DNA of 64,000 bases from Bog-473 sp963788585 (GTDB lineage: Bacteria; Actinomycetota; Acidimicrobiia; Acidimicrobiales; RAAP-2): NCBI GenBank assembly GCA_963788585.1, contig CAWBHA010000004.1, positions 124,001-188,000 on the forward strand, given 5' to 3'. How positions within the stretch are numbered: the stretch's first letter is position 1; every line of letters starts with the position of its first letter. The position numbers and the translations under genes are program-made. Below the pieces are notes generated by a model, which made no database searches, was not told the DNA's origin, and was given only the letters and a program-made list of their open reading frames with translations. This document shows positions 17,759 through 26,802 of the stretch, one piece after another.

Positions 17759-18727
17759 CTAACCGACCCGGTGCTGCCAGCCGAGCCGCGCCAACGGCTG
17801 CCCCCCCAGGAGCCGCACGGCCGGGTCGTCGACCAGACACCCGATCCGGATCGGTCTTCGCAGCCCCGACTGCTCGAAGCCGTCGCTCAGCCCCTCCGCC
17901 GTCTGCTCGTCGAGCGCGACGACCAATTGGTAGTCCTCCCCACCGCTGAGGGCCTCCTCCGGCGTCGCGCCCACCGCCACCGGCACGTCGACGAGCTCGA
18001 AGCCCAGCCCCGACGCGTCCGCCAGGCGGTGCAGGTCCAGAGCCAGGCCGTCGGAGACGTCGATCATGGCGTGCGCCCCCGCCGACCGGGCCAGCTCGCC
18101 CTCGCGGAGACGAGCCACCGGCCGCCTGTACGCCTCGCCGTCACCGGTCGCCGCCCGCAACTCGCGCAACTCGCGCAACTCGCGCAGCCCGGCGGCCGAC
18201 CCTCCGCAGGGCCCCGTGACCAGCACGACGTCCCCCGGGCGCCCGCCCGAGCGCGACACTGGGCCCGGGCCTCCGCCCCGTATCGTGCCGAGCACCGTCA
18301 CCGACACCACCAGCTCGCCGGCCGTCGACACGTCGCCCCCGACGACCGGGCATCCACTCGCCTCCGAGGCCTCCCCCACTCCAGTCATCACCCCGAGCGC
18401 CACCGTGCCGTCCCCCGAGCCTCCGGGCACGCACAACGCCACCACGGCGCCGACAGGGGACGCGCCCATCGCGGCGAGGTCGCTCAGCGCGCCCATCAAC
18501 GCCTTCCAGCCCACGTCACCAGGGCTGCACAGGGCCAGGTCGACGTGGACGCCGGCCACGACGCTGTCGACCGAGACGACGAGCGGTCCCGCCTGGAGCC
18601 CCAGCACAGCGGCGTCGTCACGCAAGCCGAACGCCTCAATTCCATTTCCGAGGATCCCCCGAATAGACTGGATCACCTCGTCTTCGCTGGCGAGAGGGCG
18701 TGTTCGCCGCGGCTTGGGGGATCCCAC
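17759..18727 (-). CDS. thiL: thiamine-monophosphate kinase
   Basis: Phosphorylates thiamine monophosphate to the cofactor thiamine diphosphate. A 322-aa AIR-synthase-fold kinase with DDAAVL (N-terminal metal motif), VVSVDSVVAGVHVD, ALSDLAAMGA, VVGGDVSTAG, MIDVSDGLALDL and SGGEDYQLV, the normal ThiL motif order. A run of ELR triplets (GLRELRELRELRAA) comes from an imperfect 9-bp tandem repeat around 18155-18190. The start is the GTG at 18727. It is divergent from pckG. Confidence 0.94.
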   Translation of the reverse strand: MGSPKPRRTRPLASEDEVIQSIRGILGNGIEAFGLRDDAAVLGLQAGPLVVSVDSVVAGVHVDLALCSPGDVGWKALMGALSDLAAMGASPVGAVVALCVPGGSGDGTVALGVMTGVGEASEASGCPVVGGDVSTAGELVVSVTVLGTIRGGGPGPVSRSGGRPGDVVLVTGPCGGSAAGLRELRELRELRAATGDGEAYRRPVARLREGELARSAGAHAMIDVSDGLALDLHRLADASGLGFELVDVPVAVGATPEEALSGGEDYQLVVALDEQTAEGLSDGFEQSGLRRPIRIGCLVDDPAVRLLGGQPLARLGWQHRVG

Positions 18728-18789
18728 GGCACATGCCTAGCATTGGACCCCACCGAAATCGGTCGGACGAAGGAGCTGATCCCCCAGAC

Positions 18790-20583
18790 ATGGCGCCAAC
18801 CAAGAACGCAAAACTCCTGGCCTGGGTCGACCAGGTCGCCGCGCTGACGACGCCCGACCGGATCGAGTGGTGCGACGGCTCGGCCGACGAGTACGACCGG
18901 CTCTGTCAGGAGCTCGTCGACGCCGGCACCTTCACCCGTCTCAGCGACGCGAAGCGGCCCAACAGCTACTGGTCGCACTCGGACCCCGGCGACGTCGCCC
19001 GGGTCGAGGACCGCACCTTCATCTGCTCGGCGAAGGAGATCGACGCCGGCCCGACCAACAACTGGTGCGATCCCGCCGAGATGCGCCAGATCCTGAACGG
19101 CCTCTTCAAGGGCGCCATGAAGGGCCGCACCATGTACGTCGTCCCCTTCTCCATGGGCCCGTTGGGCTCGGACATCGCCCACATCGGCGTGCAGCTCACC
19201 GACTCCGCCTACGTCGCCGTCTCGATGCGCATCATGACCCGCATGGGCAGCGGCGCCCTCGAGGTCCTCGGCGACGACGGCGAGTTCGTCCCGTGCCTGC
19301 ACTCGGTGGGCGCGCCGCTCGAGCCGGGTCAGCAGGACGTCCCCTGGCCCTGCAACGCGGAGAACAAGTACATCGTGCACTTCCCCGAGACGCGCGAGAT
19401 CGTCTCGTTCGGCTCGGGCTACGGCGGGAACGCGCTGCTCGGGAAGAAGTGCTTCGCCCTGCGCATCGCCTCGGTCATGGCGCGCGACGCCGGCTGGATG
19501 GCCGAGCACATGCTCATCCTGAAGCTCACCTCCCCCGAGGGCGAGACCCGTTACATCACGGGTGCGTTCCCGTCGGCGTGCGGCAAGACCAACCTGGCCA
19601 TGCTCATCCCCTCGATCGAGGGGTGGAAGGTCGAGACGGTGGGCGACGACATCTGCTGGATGAAGTTCGGCGCCGACGGCCGCCTCTACGCCATCAACCC
19701 CGAGGCCGGCTTCTTCGGCGTCGCCCCGGGGACCAACACGCACACCAACCCCAACGCCATCCTCACCCTCGACGGCAACTGCATCTTCACCAACACGGCG
19801 CTGACCGACGACGGTGACATCTGGTGGGAGGGCATGACCGACGAGCCGCCGGCGCACCTGACCGACTGGAAGGGCAACGATTGGACGCCCGAGTCGGGCA
19901 CGACGGCGGCCCATCCGAACGCCCGCTTCACCGCGCCGGCCGCCCAGGACCCGGCCATCGCGCCCGAGTGGGAGGACCCCAAGGGCGTGCCGATCAGCGC
20001 CATCCTCTTCGGCGGCCGCCGCGCCAGCATCGTCCCGTTGGTGTTCCAGTCGCACGACTGGGAGCACGGCGTCTTCCTCGGCTCGATCATGGCGTCGGAG
20101 ACCACGGCCGCCCAGGCCGGCGCGGTCGGCAACCTGCGCCGCGACCCCTTCGCCATGCTGCCCTTCTGCGGCTACAACATGGCTGACTACTTCGCCCACT
20201 GGCTCCGCATCGGCGCGGAAGCACCCGACCGCGACGCCCTGCCGAAGATCTTCTACGTCAACTGGTTCCGCAAGGACGCCGACGGCAAGTTCCTCTGGCC
20301 CGGCTACGGCGAGAACTCCCGGGTACTCGAGTGGATCTTCCACCGGGTGACCGACAAGGCGGCCGCCACCGAGACGCCGATCGGTTCGGTCCCCACCGTC
20401 GACGCCATCGACACCACCGGCCTGACCGTGAGCAGAGAGGACATGGAGGAGCTGCTCCGTGTCGACGTCGAGGGCTGGCGCGCCGAGGTGCCGCGCATCC
20501 GCGAGTACTACGCGCAGTTCGGCGACCGGCTGCCCGAGGCGCTGGCCGAGCAGGCCGACACCCTCGGGGAGCGACTGGGCTGA
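18790..20583 (+). CDS. pckG: phosphoenolpyruvate carboxykinase (GTP)
   Basis: Converts oxaloacetate + GTP to PEP + CO2 + GDP (gluconeogenesis/anaplerosis). A 597-aa protein of the GTP-dependent family. Family motifs are RPNSYWSHSDPGDVARVEDR near the N-terminus, the P-loop FPSACGKTNLAML, the metal/nucleotide segment VGDDICWMKFG, and PKGVPISAILFGGRR. I chose the ATG at 18790, which has AAGGAG about 16 bp upstream; upstream in-frame codons overlap thiL. A TAGCAT -10-like element lies in the short intergenic region. Confidence 0.96.
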   Translation: MAPTKNAKLLAWVDQVAALTTPDRIEWCDGSADEYDRLCQELVDAGTFTRLSDAKRPNSYWSHSDPGDVARVEDRTFICSAKEIDAGPTNNWCDPAEMRQILNGLFKGAMKGRTMYVVPFSMGPLGSDIAHIGVQLTDSAYVAVSMRIMTRMGSGALEVLGDDGEFVPCLHSVGAPLEPGQQDVPWPCNAENKYIVHFPETREIVSFGSGYGGNALLGKKCFALRIASVMARDAGWMAEHMLILKLTSPEGETRYITGAFPSACGKTNLAMLIPSIEGWKVETVGDDICWMKFGADGRLYAINPEAGFFGVAPGTNTHTNPNAILTLDGNCIFTNTALTDDGDIWWEGMTDEPPAHLTDWKGNDWTPESGTTAAHPNARFTAPAAQDPAIAPEWEDPKGVPISAILFGGRRASIVPLVFQSHDWEHGVFLGSIMASETTAAQAGAVGNLRRDPFAMLPFCGYNMADYFAHWLRIGAEAPDRDALPKIFYVNWFRKDADGKFLWPGYGENSRVLEWIFHRVTDKAAATETPIGSVPTVDAIDTTGLTVSREDMEELLRVDVEGWRAEVPRIREYYAQFGDRLPEALAEQADTLGERLG

Positions 20584-20613
20584 CCCGAGCCGGCCTGACC
20601 TGGATCCCCCCGT

Positions 20614-21987
20614 TCAGCCCCCGGGGCTGCCGGCGCCACCCATCTCGTTGCCCAGATCGCGGCGGAAGTCTCGCCGCATGACCCGCGTCGTCTGGGTGGC
20701 CCGCCGCCCCGACACATAGGAGAGGCCACCGAGCGCGGCCAGCACGCCCATGGTCGCGTCGCCCTGGGGCAGGTTGAAGGCGATGATCACCGGGATCAGC
20801 GAGCCCACGACCCAGACGAGCTGCTGGCGCATGCCGAAGCGGGCGAACGCGCGGCCCTGGGCGGAGAGCGGGATGTAGCGCTGGGTCATGGCGTCAAAGG
20901 ACGGCTGCGCCACCGCACCGCACAGGCCGACCATGAAGGCCAGCACGACCTGTGCGAACAGGGTGCCCCACACGGCGCAGCCGATGGCCGTCGCCGCGAT
21001 GAGCCAGAGGGAGGAGAGGAGCAGCTGTTGCTCGGTCAGGCGTTTGCGCAGCCGTCCGACCAGGACCAGACCGATGATGGCCCCGACGCCGGTCCCCGCC
21101 AGCACCAACCCGTACCACCAGAGCCCCACGCCATGCATGCGACGTAGTCCGAACGCCAGCATGAAGGTCATGAAGCCGGTCAGGCCGCGCACGATGCACA
21201 TGGCCGTCAGGCCGAGCATCACCTCGGGGTTGCCGATCGGCTGCAGCCTCAACAGGTCCTGTTCGCGCTTCTGCGCCTCGCCGACCTGGCCGTACTCGAC
21301 CGCCCGGGTCGACTCATCGGTCCACAGCTGCTCCGCCCGGCTGCCCGCGAGCACCGGGAGCCGGGCGCCCGCCACGACGGCGCCGACGAAGACGAGCGTG
21401 GCGAACACGAGCACGGCGGGCGAGCCGCCCAGCTTGTAGAGGATCACGGCCGGGATGGACGCGACGAAGCCGGCCAACGTGCCGAGCAGGGTCAGGCGCG
21501 CGTTGAGCGTGGCATAGCCGGCCTCCTGCTCTTCGGGGCCGTCGAGCGCCGCCATCTCGGGGACGAGCGCCCCCTTGGTCACCAGATAGAGCTTCTGGCA
21601 GACGAGCACGAAGAAGGCGAGCGGGAAGAGCAGCAGGCTATGGATGTGCGTGGCCATGAGCGGGCACAGCACCGCCTGCCCGACGGCCGAGGCCACCACC
21701 ATGAGCCGGCGCGCCCCGCGGCTGCGGTCGATGAGCGGCCCGAGCAGCGGCGACACGATGGCGAAGGGGGCGATCGTGAAGAGCAGGTACAACAGCACCT
21801 GGTGGTCGGCCGCCTTGGGCGAGATCGAGAAGAACAGCGAGCCGGCCAGCGAGATGGTGACCGTGGTGCCGCCGGCGAGCATCGCGCATTGCACGAGCGA
21901 CAGGCGGCCGATGGGGTGGCTCTGGTCGAACAGGTCCTTCCGGGCCTGCTCGGCCATGTCCTTGAACTGCTCGATCCGGGGGGACAT
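20614..21987 (-). CDS. major facilitator superfamily transporter
   Basis: A 457-aa polytopic membrane protein with about 12 predicted helices. Loops include a cytoplasmic RSRGARRL after the second or third helix (MFS motif A-like, LLGPLIDRSRGARR) and a long central hydrophilic loop (SRAEQLWTDESTRAVEYGQVGEAQKREQ, in two halves). The N-terminal 40 residues are hydrophilic. The substrate cannot be assigned. The ATG at 21987 lies only 27 bp from the divergent RAM-domain gene, so both promoters are within the coding regions or the mRNAs are near-leaderless. It is convergent with pckG. Confidence 0.88.
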   Translation of the reverse strand: MSPRIEQFKDMAEQARKDLFDQSHPIGRLSLVQCAMLAGGTTVTISLAGSLFFSISPKAADHQVLLYLLFTIAPFAIVSPLLGPLIDRSRGARRLMVVASAVGQAVLCPLMATHIHSLLLFPLAFFVLVCQKLYLVTKGALVPEMAALDGPEEQEAGYATLNARLTLLGTLAGFVASIPAVILYKLGGSPAVLVFATLVFVGAVVAGARLPVLAGSRAEQLWTDESTRAVEYGQVGEAQKREQDLLRLQPIGNPEVMLGLTAMCIVRGLTGFMTFMLAFGLRRMHGVGLWWYGLVLAGTGVGAIIGLVLVGRLRKRLTEQQLLLSSLWLIAATAIGCAVWGTLFAQVVLAFMVGLCGAVAQPSFDAMTQRYIPLSAQGRAFARFGMRQQLVWVVGSLIPVIIAFNLPQGDATMGVLAALGGLSYVSGRRATQTTRVMRRDFRRDLGNEMGGAGSPGG

Positions 21988-22014
21988 CGCCACCAGGCCA
22001 ATGTACGGTGTGCC

Positions 22015-22251
22015 GTGACCGTCCACGCGTACGTCCTGATCCAAACCGACGTCGGCCGGGCGGCGCACGTGGCCCAGCAGGTCAACGCCGTGGAGGGTGT
22101 CGTGGTGGCCGACGGCGTGACGGGACCCTACGACGTGATCGCCCGCGCCGAGGCGCCCTCCATGAACGACCTGGGCCACATGGTGGTGCGGGACATCCAG
22201 CAGATCGAGGGGATCACCCGCACCATCACCTGTCCCGTCGTGAAGATCTGA
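22015..22251 (+). CDS. stand-alone Lrp/AsnC ligand-binding (RAM) domain protein
   Basis: A 78-aa protein that is only the effector-binding alpha-beta domain of Lrp/AsnC regulators. It has VHAYVLIQTDVG, a helix, VEGVVVADGVTGPYDVIAR (with the typical V-T-G-x-Y-D ligand loop) and a C-terminal IEGITRTITCPVVKI. There is no helix-turn-helix. Such small proteins bind amino acids and may modulate partner regulators or enzymes. The start is the GTG at 22015. It is divergent from the MFS transporter, suggesting the two could respond to the same ligand, though that is speculative. Confidence 0.85.
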   Translation: MTVHAYVLIQTDVGRAAHVAQQVNAVEGVVVADGVTGPYDVIARAEAPSMNDLGHMVVRDIQQIEGITRTITCPVVKI

Positions 22252-22297
22252 GGGACCACCCGAGCAATGCCGACATCAACCGCCGGGCGCATGCGCC

Positions 22298-23478
22298 CTA
22301 GCTGAGCGCCCCCGATTCGCGCAGCTTCGCCACCGCTTCCTCGGAGACGCCCCACTCCACCAGGCCCGAGACGGTGTCGCCACCCGGGAACGACGGCGCC
22401 TTCGAGACCGTCGACGGCGTGCGGGAGAACCGCGGGGCCGGCGCCGGCTGCACGGCACCCTCCACCTCGATGAACGTCGAGCGCGCCACGTTGTGCGGGT
22501 GCAGGGGCGCCTCCCACGGGGAGAGCACGGGCACCACGCAGGCGTCGGTGCCGTCGAAGACGGCCGTCCACTCGTCGCGTGTCTTGGTCTTGAAGACCGC
22601 GGCGAAGCGTTCCTTCATGGCCGGCCAGTCGTCGCGCGCCTGCTGGTCTGGGAGGGTCGTGTCGTGGGCCAGGCCCAACCCCTCGAGCAGCGCGCCGTAG
22701 AACTGCCGCTCGATGCCCCCCGCGGCCATCCACTGTCCGTCCGCCGTCTCGTAGACCTCGTAGAAGGGCGCCGCGGTGTCGAGGATGTTGTGCGCGCCCG
22801 GCGATCGTTCCAGATGCCGCCGGCGCGGAAGGCGTGGATGATCGTCGTGAGCGAGGCGGAACCGTCGACCATGGCGGCGTCGATCACCTGGCCCTCCCCC
22901 GAGCGCGCCGCCTCGAAGAGCGCGGCCACCATCCCGAAGGCGAGCAGCATGCCGCCGCCGCCGAAGTCACCGACCAGGTTGAGCGGCGGTACCGGCGCCT
23001 CACCCTCTCGGCCTATCGGCCACAGGGCGCCCCCGATGGCGATGTAGTCGATGTCGTGGCCGGCCATGTCGGCCATCGGGCCGTCCTGGCCCCACCCGGT
23101 CATGCGCCCGTACACGAGCCGAGGGTTGCGGGCCAGGCAGACGTCGGGCCCGAGACCGAGCCGCTCGGCCACGCCGGGCCGGAAGCCCTCGATGAAGCCG
23201 TCGGCCTGCTCGACCAACCCGAGCACCAGGTCGACCGCGTCGGGGTTCTTCAGGTCGATGCCGACCGAGGAGCGCGACCGGCTCAACAGGTCCCAGTGCG
23301 GTCCCGCCCCGGACGCCCGCGCCTGCTCGGCACGCTCGACCGCGCCCGACGCCGCACGCTCGAGCCGCAACACCTGGGCACCGGCGTCGGCCAGCATCAT
23401 GCACGTGAAGGGCGCCGGACCGATGCCGGCCAGCTCGACGATCTTGACCCCGTTCAGGGGTCCGCTGCGCTCGCTCAT
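22298..23478 (-). pseudogene. CaiB/BaiF CoA-transferase (AMACR-like), frameshifted
   Basis: A class III CoA-transferase/alpha-methylacyl-CoA racemase gene split by one frame lesion near 22800. The first frame (from MSERSGPLNGVKIVELAGIG at 23478) carries PAPFTCMMLADAGA, GIDLKNP, DGFIEGFRPG, and the active-site region AGHDIDYIAIGG. The frame is then lost after GGIWNDR. Adding one C/G near 22800 restores PGAHNILDTAAPFYEVYE followed by the second frame (GQWMAAGGIERQFYGALL to KLRESGALS). The combined product would be about 393 aa, full family length. It is either a fresh pseudogene or a base dropped from a GC run. It is divergent from galK. Confidence 0.85.
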
Positions 23479-23524
23479 CGCAGGATCGTGACCTGAGGCG
23501 GCCACGACGGTCAAGCCGACCCGT

Positions 23525-24562
23525 GTGCGTCAAGCTGGGGACGTGCCCACCGCCCGCGCCCCGGGGCGCGTCACCATCATCGGCGACCACACCGACTACA
23601 ACGGCGGTCTCTCGCTGCCCATGGCCATCGGCCTGGCCACCGAGGTTACCTTCACGCCTAAGCCGGGCAGCTTCCTCGTCGGCGTCGACTCGGACCAGTT
23701 CCCGCCTCCGTTCGAGATCCCCTTGGGTGGTGCCGCCCCGGTTCCCGACGAAGCCCTCCTGGCGGCCGGACTCCTCCGGCTCCGGCCACCCAGCTCCGGC
23801 GGCGCCCTCCGGGTCACCAGCACGCTGCCCGTCGGCGCCGGGCTGTCGTCGAGTGCGGCCTTCGCCGTCGCCACCCTGCTCGCGCTGGGGCACGACGACG
23901 ACCCCCTCGCGCTGGCGCACGCCTGCCAGGAGGCCGAGCGCATCGCCGGCGCGCACGTCGGCCTGCTCGACCCGCTCGCCATCGCCGCCGGCACCGAGGG
24001 GCACGCGCTGCACATCGACTTCGCCACGCTCGAGCTGCGCCCCGTGCCCGTCCCCGACGACGCCGCCTTCGTCGTCGTGCACAGCGAGGCGCCGCGCCTG
24101 TTGACCTCCACGCCGTATGCGACGCGGCGGGCCGAGTGCGAGCGGGCGGCGCAGATCCTGGGCCGGCCCCTTGGCCTCTGCGACCTCGGGGACCTCAGCG
24201 CGCTGGGCGACCCCGTCCTGCGCCGCCGCGCCCGCCACGTCATCACCGAGTGCGCCCGCGTCCGGCGGGCGGAGCGGCTCCTCGCCCGCGGCAACCTCGG
24301 CGGCCTCGGCGAGGTCATGACCGACGGCCACCGGAGCCTCGCCGCGGACTACCGGGTCTCGGTGCCCGCCGTCGACGAGCTGGTCGAGCAGCTGTTGGCC
24401 CAACCGGGCGTGCTCGGCGCGCGGCTGGCGGGCGGTGGCTTCGGCGGCTGCGTGATCGCCCTGTGCCGGCCCGACTCCCCCGCGCTCGATCCCGGCGCCC
24501 ACGCGCCGCGCCGGGCCTGGCGGGTCAGTCCGACTGCCGGCGCGACGCGTCTTGCGAGGTAG
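23525..24562 (+). CDS. galK: galactokinase (GHMP kinase)
   Basis: Phosphorylates galactose at C1 in the Leloir pathway. A 345-aa GHMP kinase with the galactokinase signature RVTIIGDHTDYNGG near the N-terminus, the ATP loop LPVGAGLSSSAAFAV and the C-terminal motif RLAGGGFGGCVIAL. The N-terminal galactose-binding part is short compared with E. coli GalK. Start is the GTG at 23525; GTG 23543 is an alternative. The last 38 bp overlap the convergent trpD end. No galT or galE is nearby, so it is a lone gene; a related sugar substrate is possible. Confidence 0.85.
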   Translation: MRQAGDVPTARAPGRVTIIGDHTDYNGGLSLPMAIGLATEVTFTPKPGSFLVGVDSDQFPPPFEIPLGGAAPVPDEALLAAGLLRLRPPSSGGALRVTSTLPVGAGLSSSAAFAVATLLALGHDDDPLALAHACQEAERIAGAHVGLLDPLAIAAGTEGHALHIDFATLELRPVPVPDDAAFVVVHSEAPRLLTSTPYATRRAECERAAQILGRPLGLCDLGDLSALGDPVLRRRARHVITECARVRRAERLLARGNLGGLGEVMTDGHRSLAADYRVSVPAVDELVEQLLAQPGVLGARLAGGGFGGCVIALCRPDSPALDPGAHAPRRAWRVSPTAGATRLAR

Positions 24563-25592
24563 CGACCAGCGCGTCGAGCACCGCCAGGGCCCGCCCGCTC
24601 TCGATCGACTCGGTTGCCAGCGCCACACCGGCTTCGAGGTCACCGACGCGCCCCGCCACCAGCAGCGCCGCGGCGGCGTTGAGCAGGCCGATGTCGCGCC
24701 GCGCCCCCCGCTCGCCCTCGAGCACCGACCGGATGACCCCGGCGTTGAACGCGGCGTCGCCGCCCTCGAGGTCCCGCAACGTCGCGGGGGCGAACCCCAG
24801 CGCGTCCGGCTCCACCCGCCAGGCGGTGACGTCGAACTCCCCCGCGCCGTCGCCGCGCATCTCGAGCACGTTCGAGGGCGACGTCACGCTCAGCTCGTCG
24901 AGCCCGTCGTCGGCGTGGACGATCAAGGAGTGCCGACTGCCCGTCGCCCCGAGGACGCCCGCCATGATCGGCGCGATCGTCGGGTCGCTCACCCCGACCA
25001 GCTGGTGGCGGACGCGAGCCGGGTTGGTAAGTGGCCCGAGGAAGTTGAACACGGTGCGCACCCCGAGCTCCTTGCGGACGGGCCCGACGAAGCGCATGGC
25101 GGGATGGAAGCGCTGGGCGAAGCAGAAGCCCATGCCCGCCTCGGCCACGCAACGGGCCACCCCCGCGGGGCCGACCTCGATGGCGACACCGAGCGCCTCG
25201 AGCACGTCGGCCGTGCCCACCGACGAGGAGGCCGCCCGGTTCCCGTGCTTGCACACCGGCACCCCGCAGCCCGCGGTGATGAACGACGCCAGCGTGGTCA
25301 CGTTGATGCTGGCGAGGCGGTCGCCACCCGTGCCGACCAGGTCGACGACCGGGGCACCGAGGGCGGCCGCGTCCAGTGGGCAGGGCACGGCCGCGTCGAC
25401 CATGGCGCGGGCCAGGCCGGTGACCTCCTCGGCGGTCTCGCCCTTGGCGTGGAGCAGGGCCAGGAACGCGCCCACCTGTGCGGGCGTCGCGTCCCCGGCC
25501 AGGACGTCTTCGAGCACGCGCTCGGCCTCGCCGGCGTCGAGCGACTCGCGGCGCGAGAGGCGGTCGAGGACCGCCGGCCAGGTCAGTCCCAC
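24525..25592 (-). CDS. trpD: anthranilate phosphoribosyltransferase
   Basis: Second step of tryptophan synthesis, adding PRPP to anthranilate. A 355-aa protein with VVDLVGTGGDRLASINVTTL (PRPP-binding GTGGD), KHGNRAASS, and RHSLIVHADDGLDELSV. The start is the GTG at 25592, overlapping the acyl-CoA dehydrogenase end by 10 bp, so the pair is probably co-transcribed. No other trp genes are in the window, which fits a dispersed trp pathway. It is convergent with galK, with a 38-bp overlap of coding ends. Confidence 0.94.
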   Translation of the reverse strand: MGLTWPAVLDRLSRRESLDAGEAERVLEDVLAGDATPAQVGAFLALLHAKGETAEEVTGLARAMVDAAVPCPLDAAALGAPVVDLVGTGGDRLASINVTTLASFITAGCGVPVCKHGNRAASSSVGTADVLEALGVAIEVGPAGVARCVAEAGMGFCFAQRFHPAMRFVGPVRKELGVRTVFNFLGPLTNPARVRHQLVGVSDPTIAPIMAGVLGATGSRHSLIVHADDGLDELSVTSPSNVLEMRGDGAGEFDVTAWRVEPDALGFAPATLRDLEGGDAAFNAGVIRSVLEGERGARRDIGLLNAAAALLVAGRVGDLEAGVALATESIESGRALAVLDALVATSQDASRRQSD

Positions 25593-26758
25593 CAGAGGTC
25601 GCGGTCGAGCACGCCGCGCGCGATCAGACCCAGCTGGACCTGGGAGGTGCCCTCCACGATGGTGAGCTGCTTGGCGTCCCGGTACCACTGCTCGGTCGGG
25701 TGGTCCTCCATGTAGCCGGCGGCACCGAGCAGCTGGACGGCCAGTGACGACGCGCGGACGGCCAGCTCGGTGGCGTGGTACTTCGCCATGGAGAGGTACG
25801 GGACGTACGCCTTGGTGAACTTGCCGGCGTCGGCCAGGACCGCCGCCCGGTAGGTCAGCAGCCGGGCCGCCTCGATGTCCACGGCGCACTTGGCGATCTC
25901 CCACTGGATCCCCTGGAAGTCCGCGATGGTCTTGCCGAACGCGGCCCGCTGCTGCACGTACTCGGTGGCGTACATGAGCGCGCCCTCGGCCAGGCCGATA
26001 CCCCGCGCCGCCACGATCGGCCGCATGGCGTTCAGGCCGAGCATGGCCAGGCGGAAGCCGCCGACCTCACCGATGACGTTCTCGGCCGGCACGTGGACGT
26101 CGGTGAGGACCAGCTCGCCGGTGTCGACCCCGCGTACCCCCATCTTGTGGTCGGTGCGCCCGACGGCCACGCCGTCCCACGCCCGCTCGACGATGAAGGC
26201 GGTGACCGAGTCGTGGGCGCGGCTGGTGGGCTCGCCCGTCTTGGCGAAGACGGTGTACCAGTCGGCCTCGCGCACGCCCGACATCCAGCACTTCGTGCCG
26301 TTGAGCACCCAGCCGCCCTGCGACCCGGTGTCGGCGACGCCCCGCGTCCGGATCCCCATGACGTCGCTCCCTGCCTGGGGCTCGGAGAGCCCGAAGGCGG
26401 CGCGCTGCGAGCCGTTACAGATTCGCGGCAGGTACCGCTTCTTCTGCTCCTCGGTGCCTGCGATCATGACGGGGCCGGTCGGGAGCCGGGTCAGCAGCAG
26501 CATGAGCGCCGCTGTGTTGGAGTATTTCGCCACCTCCTCGATGGCCAGGGCCAGGCCCAGGATGCCGGCGCCCGAGCCGCCGTATTCGGCCGGGACGCAC
26601 AGGCCCAGCAGGCCCGCATCGCGGAACGCGGCGAAGAGGTCCGCCGGGTAGGTCCCGTCCTTGTCGATGGCCCGCGCCCGGGGCCGCACCTTGTCCTGTG
26701 CCAGCCGCCGCACCGACAGACGGAGCTCCTCCAGCTCGTCGGGGAGTTCGAATTGCAC
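25583..26758 (-). CDS. acyl-CoA dehydrogenase
   Basis: FAD enzyme of beta-oxidation type, 391 aa. The N-terminal helical domain holds LGLCVPAEYGGSGAG. The middle domain has AFGLSEPQAGSDVMGIRTR (substrate/FAD contacts) and GTKCWMSG. The C-terminal domain has RAAFGKTIADFQGIQWEIA and the terminal IVEGTSQVQLGLIAR, where the Glu is the expected catalytic base. Start is the GTG at 26758, which lies within a 12-bp palindrome shared with the divergent LCP gene. Chain-length specificity cannot be read from sequence. It overlaps trpD. Confidence 0.93.
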   Translation of the reverse strand: MQFELPDELEELRLSVRRLAQDKVRPRARAIDKDGTYPADLFAAFRDAGLLGLCVPAEYGGSGAGILGLALAIEEVAKYSNTAALMLLLTRLPTGPVMIAGTEEQKKRYLPRICNGSQRAAFGLSEPQAGSDVMGIRTRGVADTGSQGGWVLNGTKCWMSGVREADWYTVFAKTGEPTSRAHDSVTAFIVERAWDGVAVGRTDHKMGVRGVDTGELVLTDVHVPAENVIGEVGGFRLAMLGLNAMRPIVAARGIGLAEGALMYATEYVQQRAAFGKTIADFQGIQWEIAKCAVDIEAARLLTYRAAVLADAGKFTKAYVPYLSMAKYHATELAVRASSLAVQLLGAAGYMEDHPTEQWYRDAKQLTIVEGTSQVQLGLIARGVLDRDLWWD

Positions 26759-26765
26759 CGGTGCA
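26754..26765. promoter_or_regulatory. perfect palindrome TGCACCGGTGCA at divergent starts
   Basis: The 12-bp sequence is its own reverse complement. It covers the GTG start codon of the acyl-CoA dehydrogenase and lies about 40 bp upstream of the LCP start. It could be an operator for the divergent pair or a chance palindrome; only one copy was seen. Confidence 0.3.
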
Positions 26766-26802
26766 GGGTACCGGACCTCCCGGCCAGGTATTTTTCTGGT
26801 TC

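Noticed and set aside
18673..20343. 556-codon frame antisense to pckG
   Set aside because: Antisense shadow of a conserved enzyme; no motif of its own.
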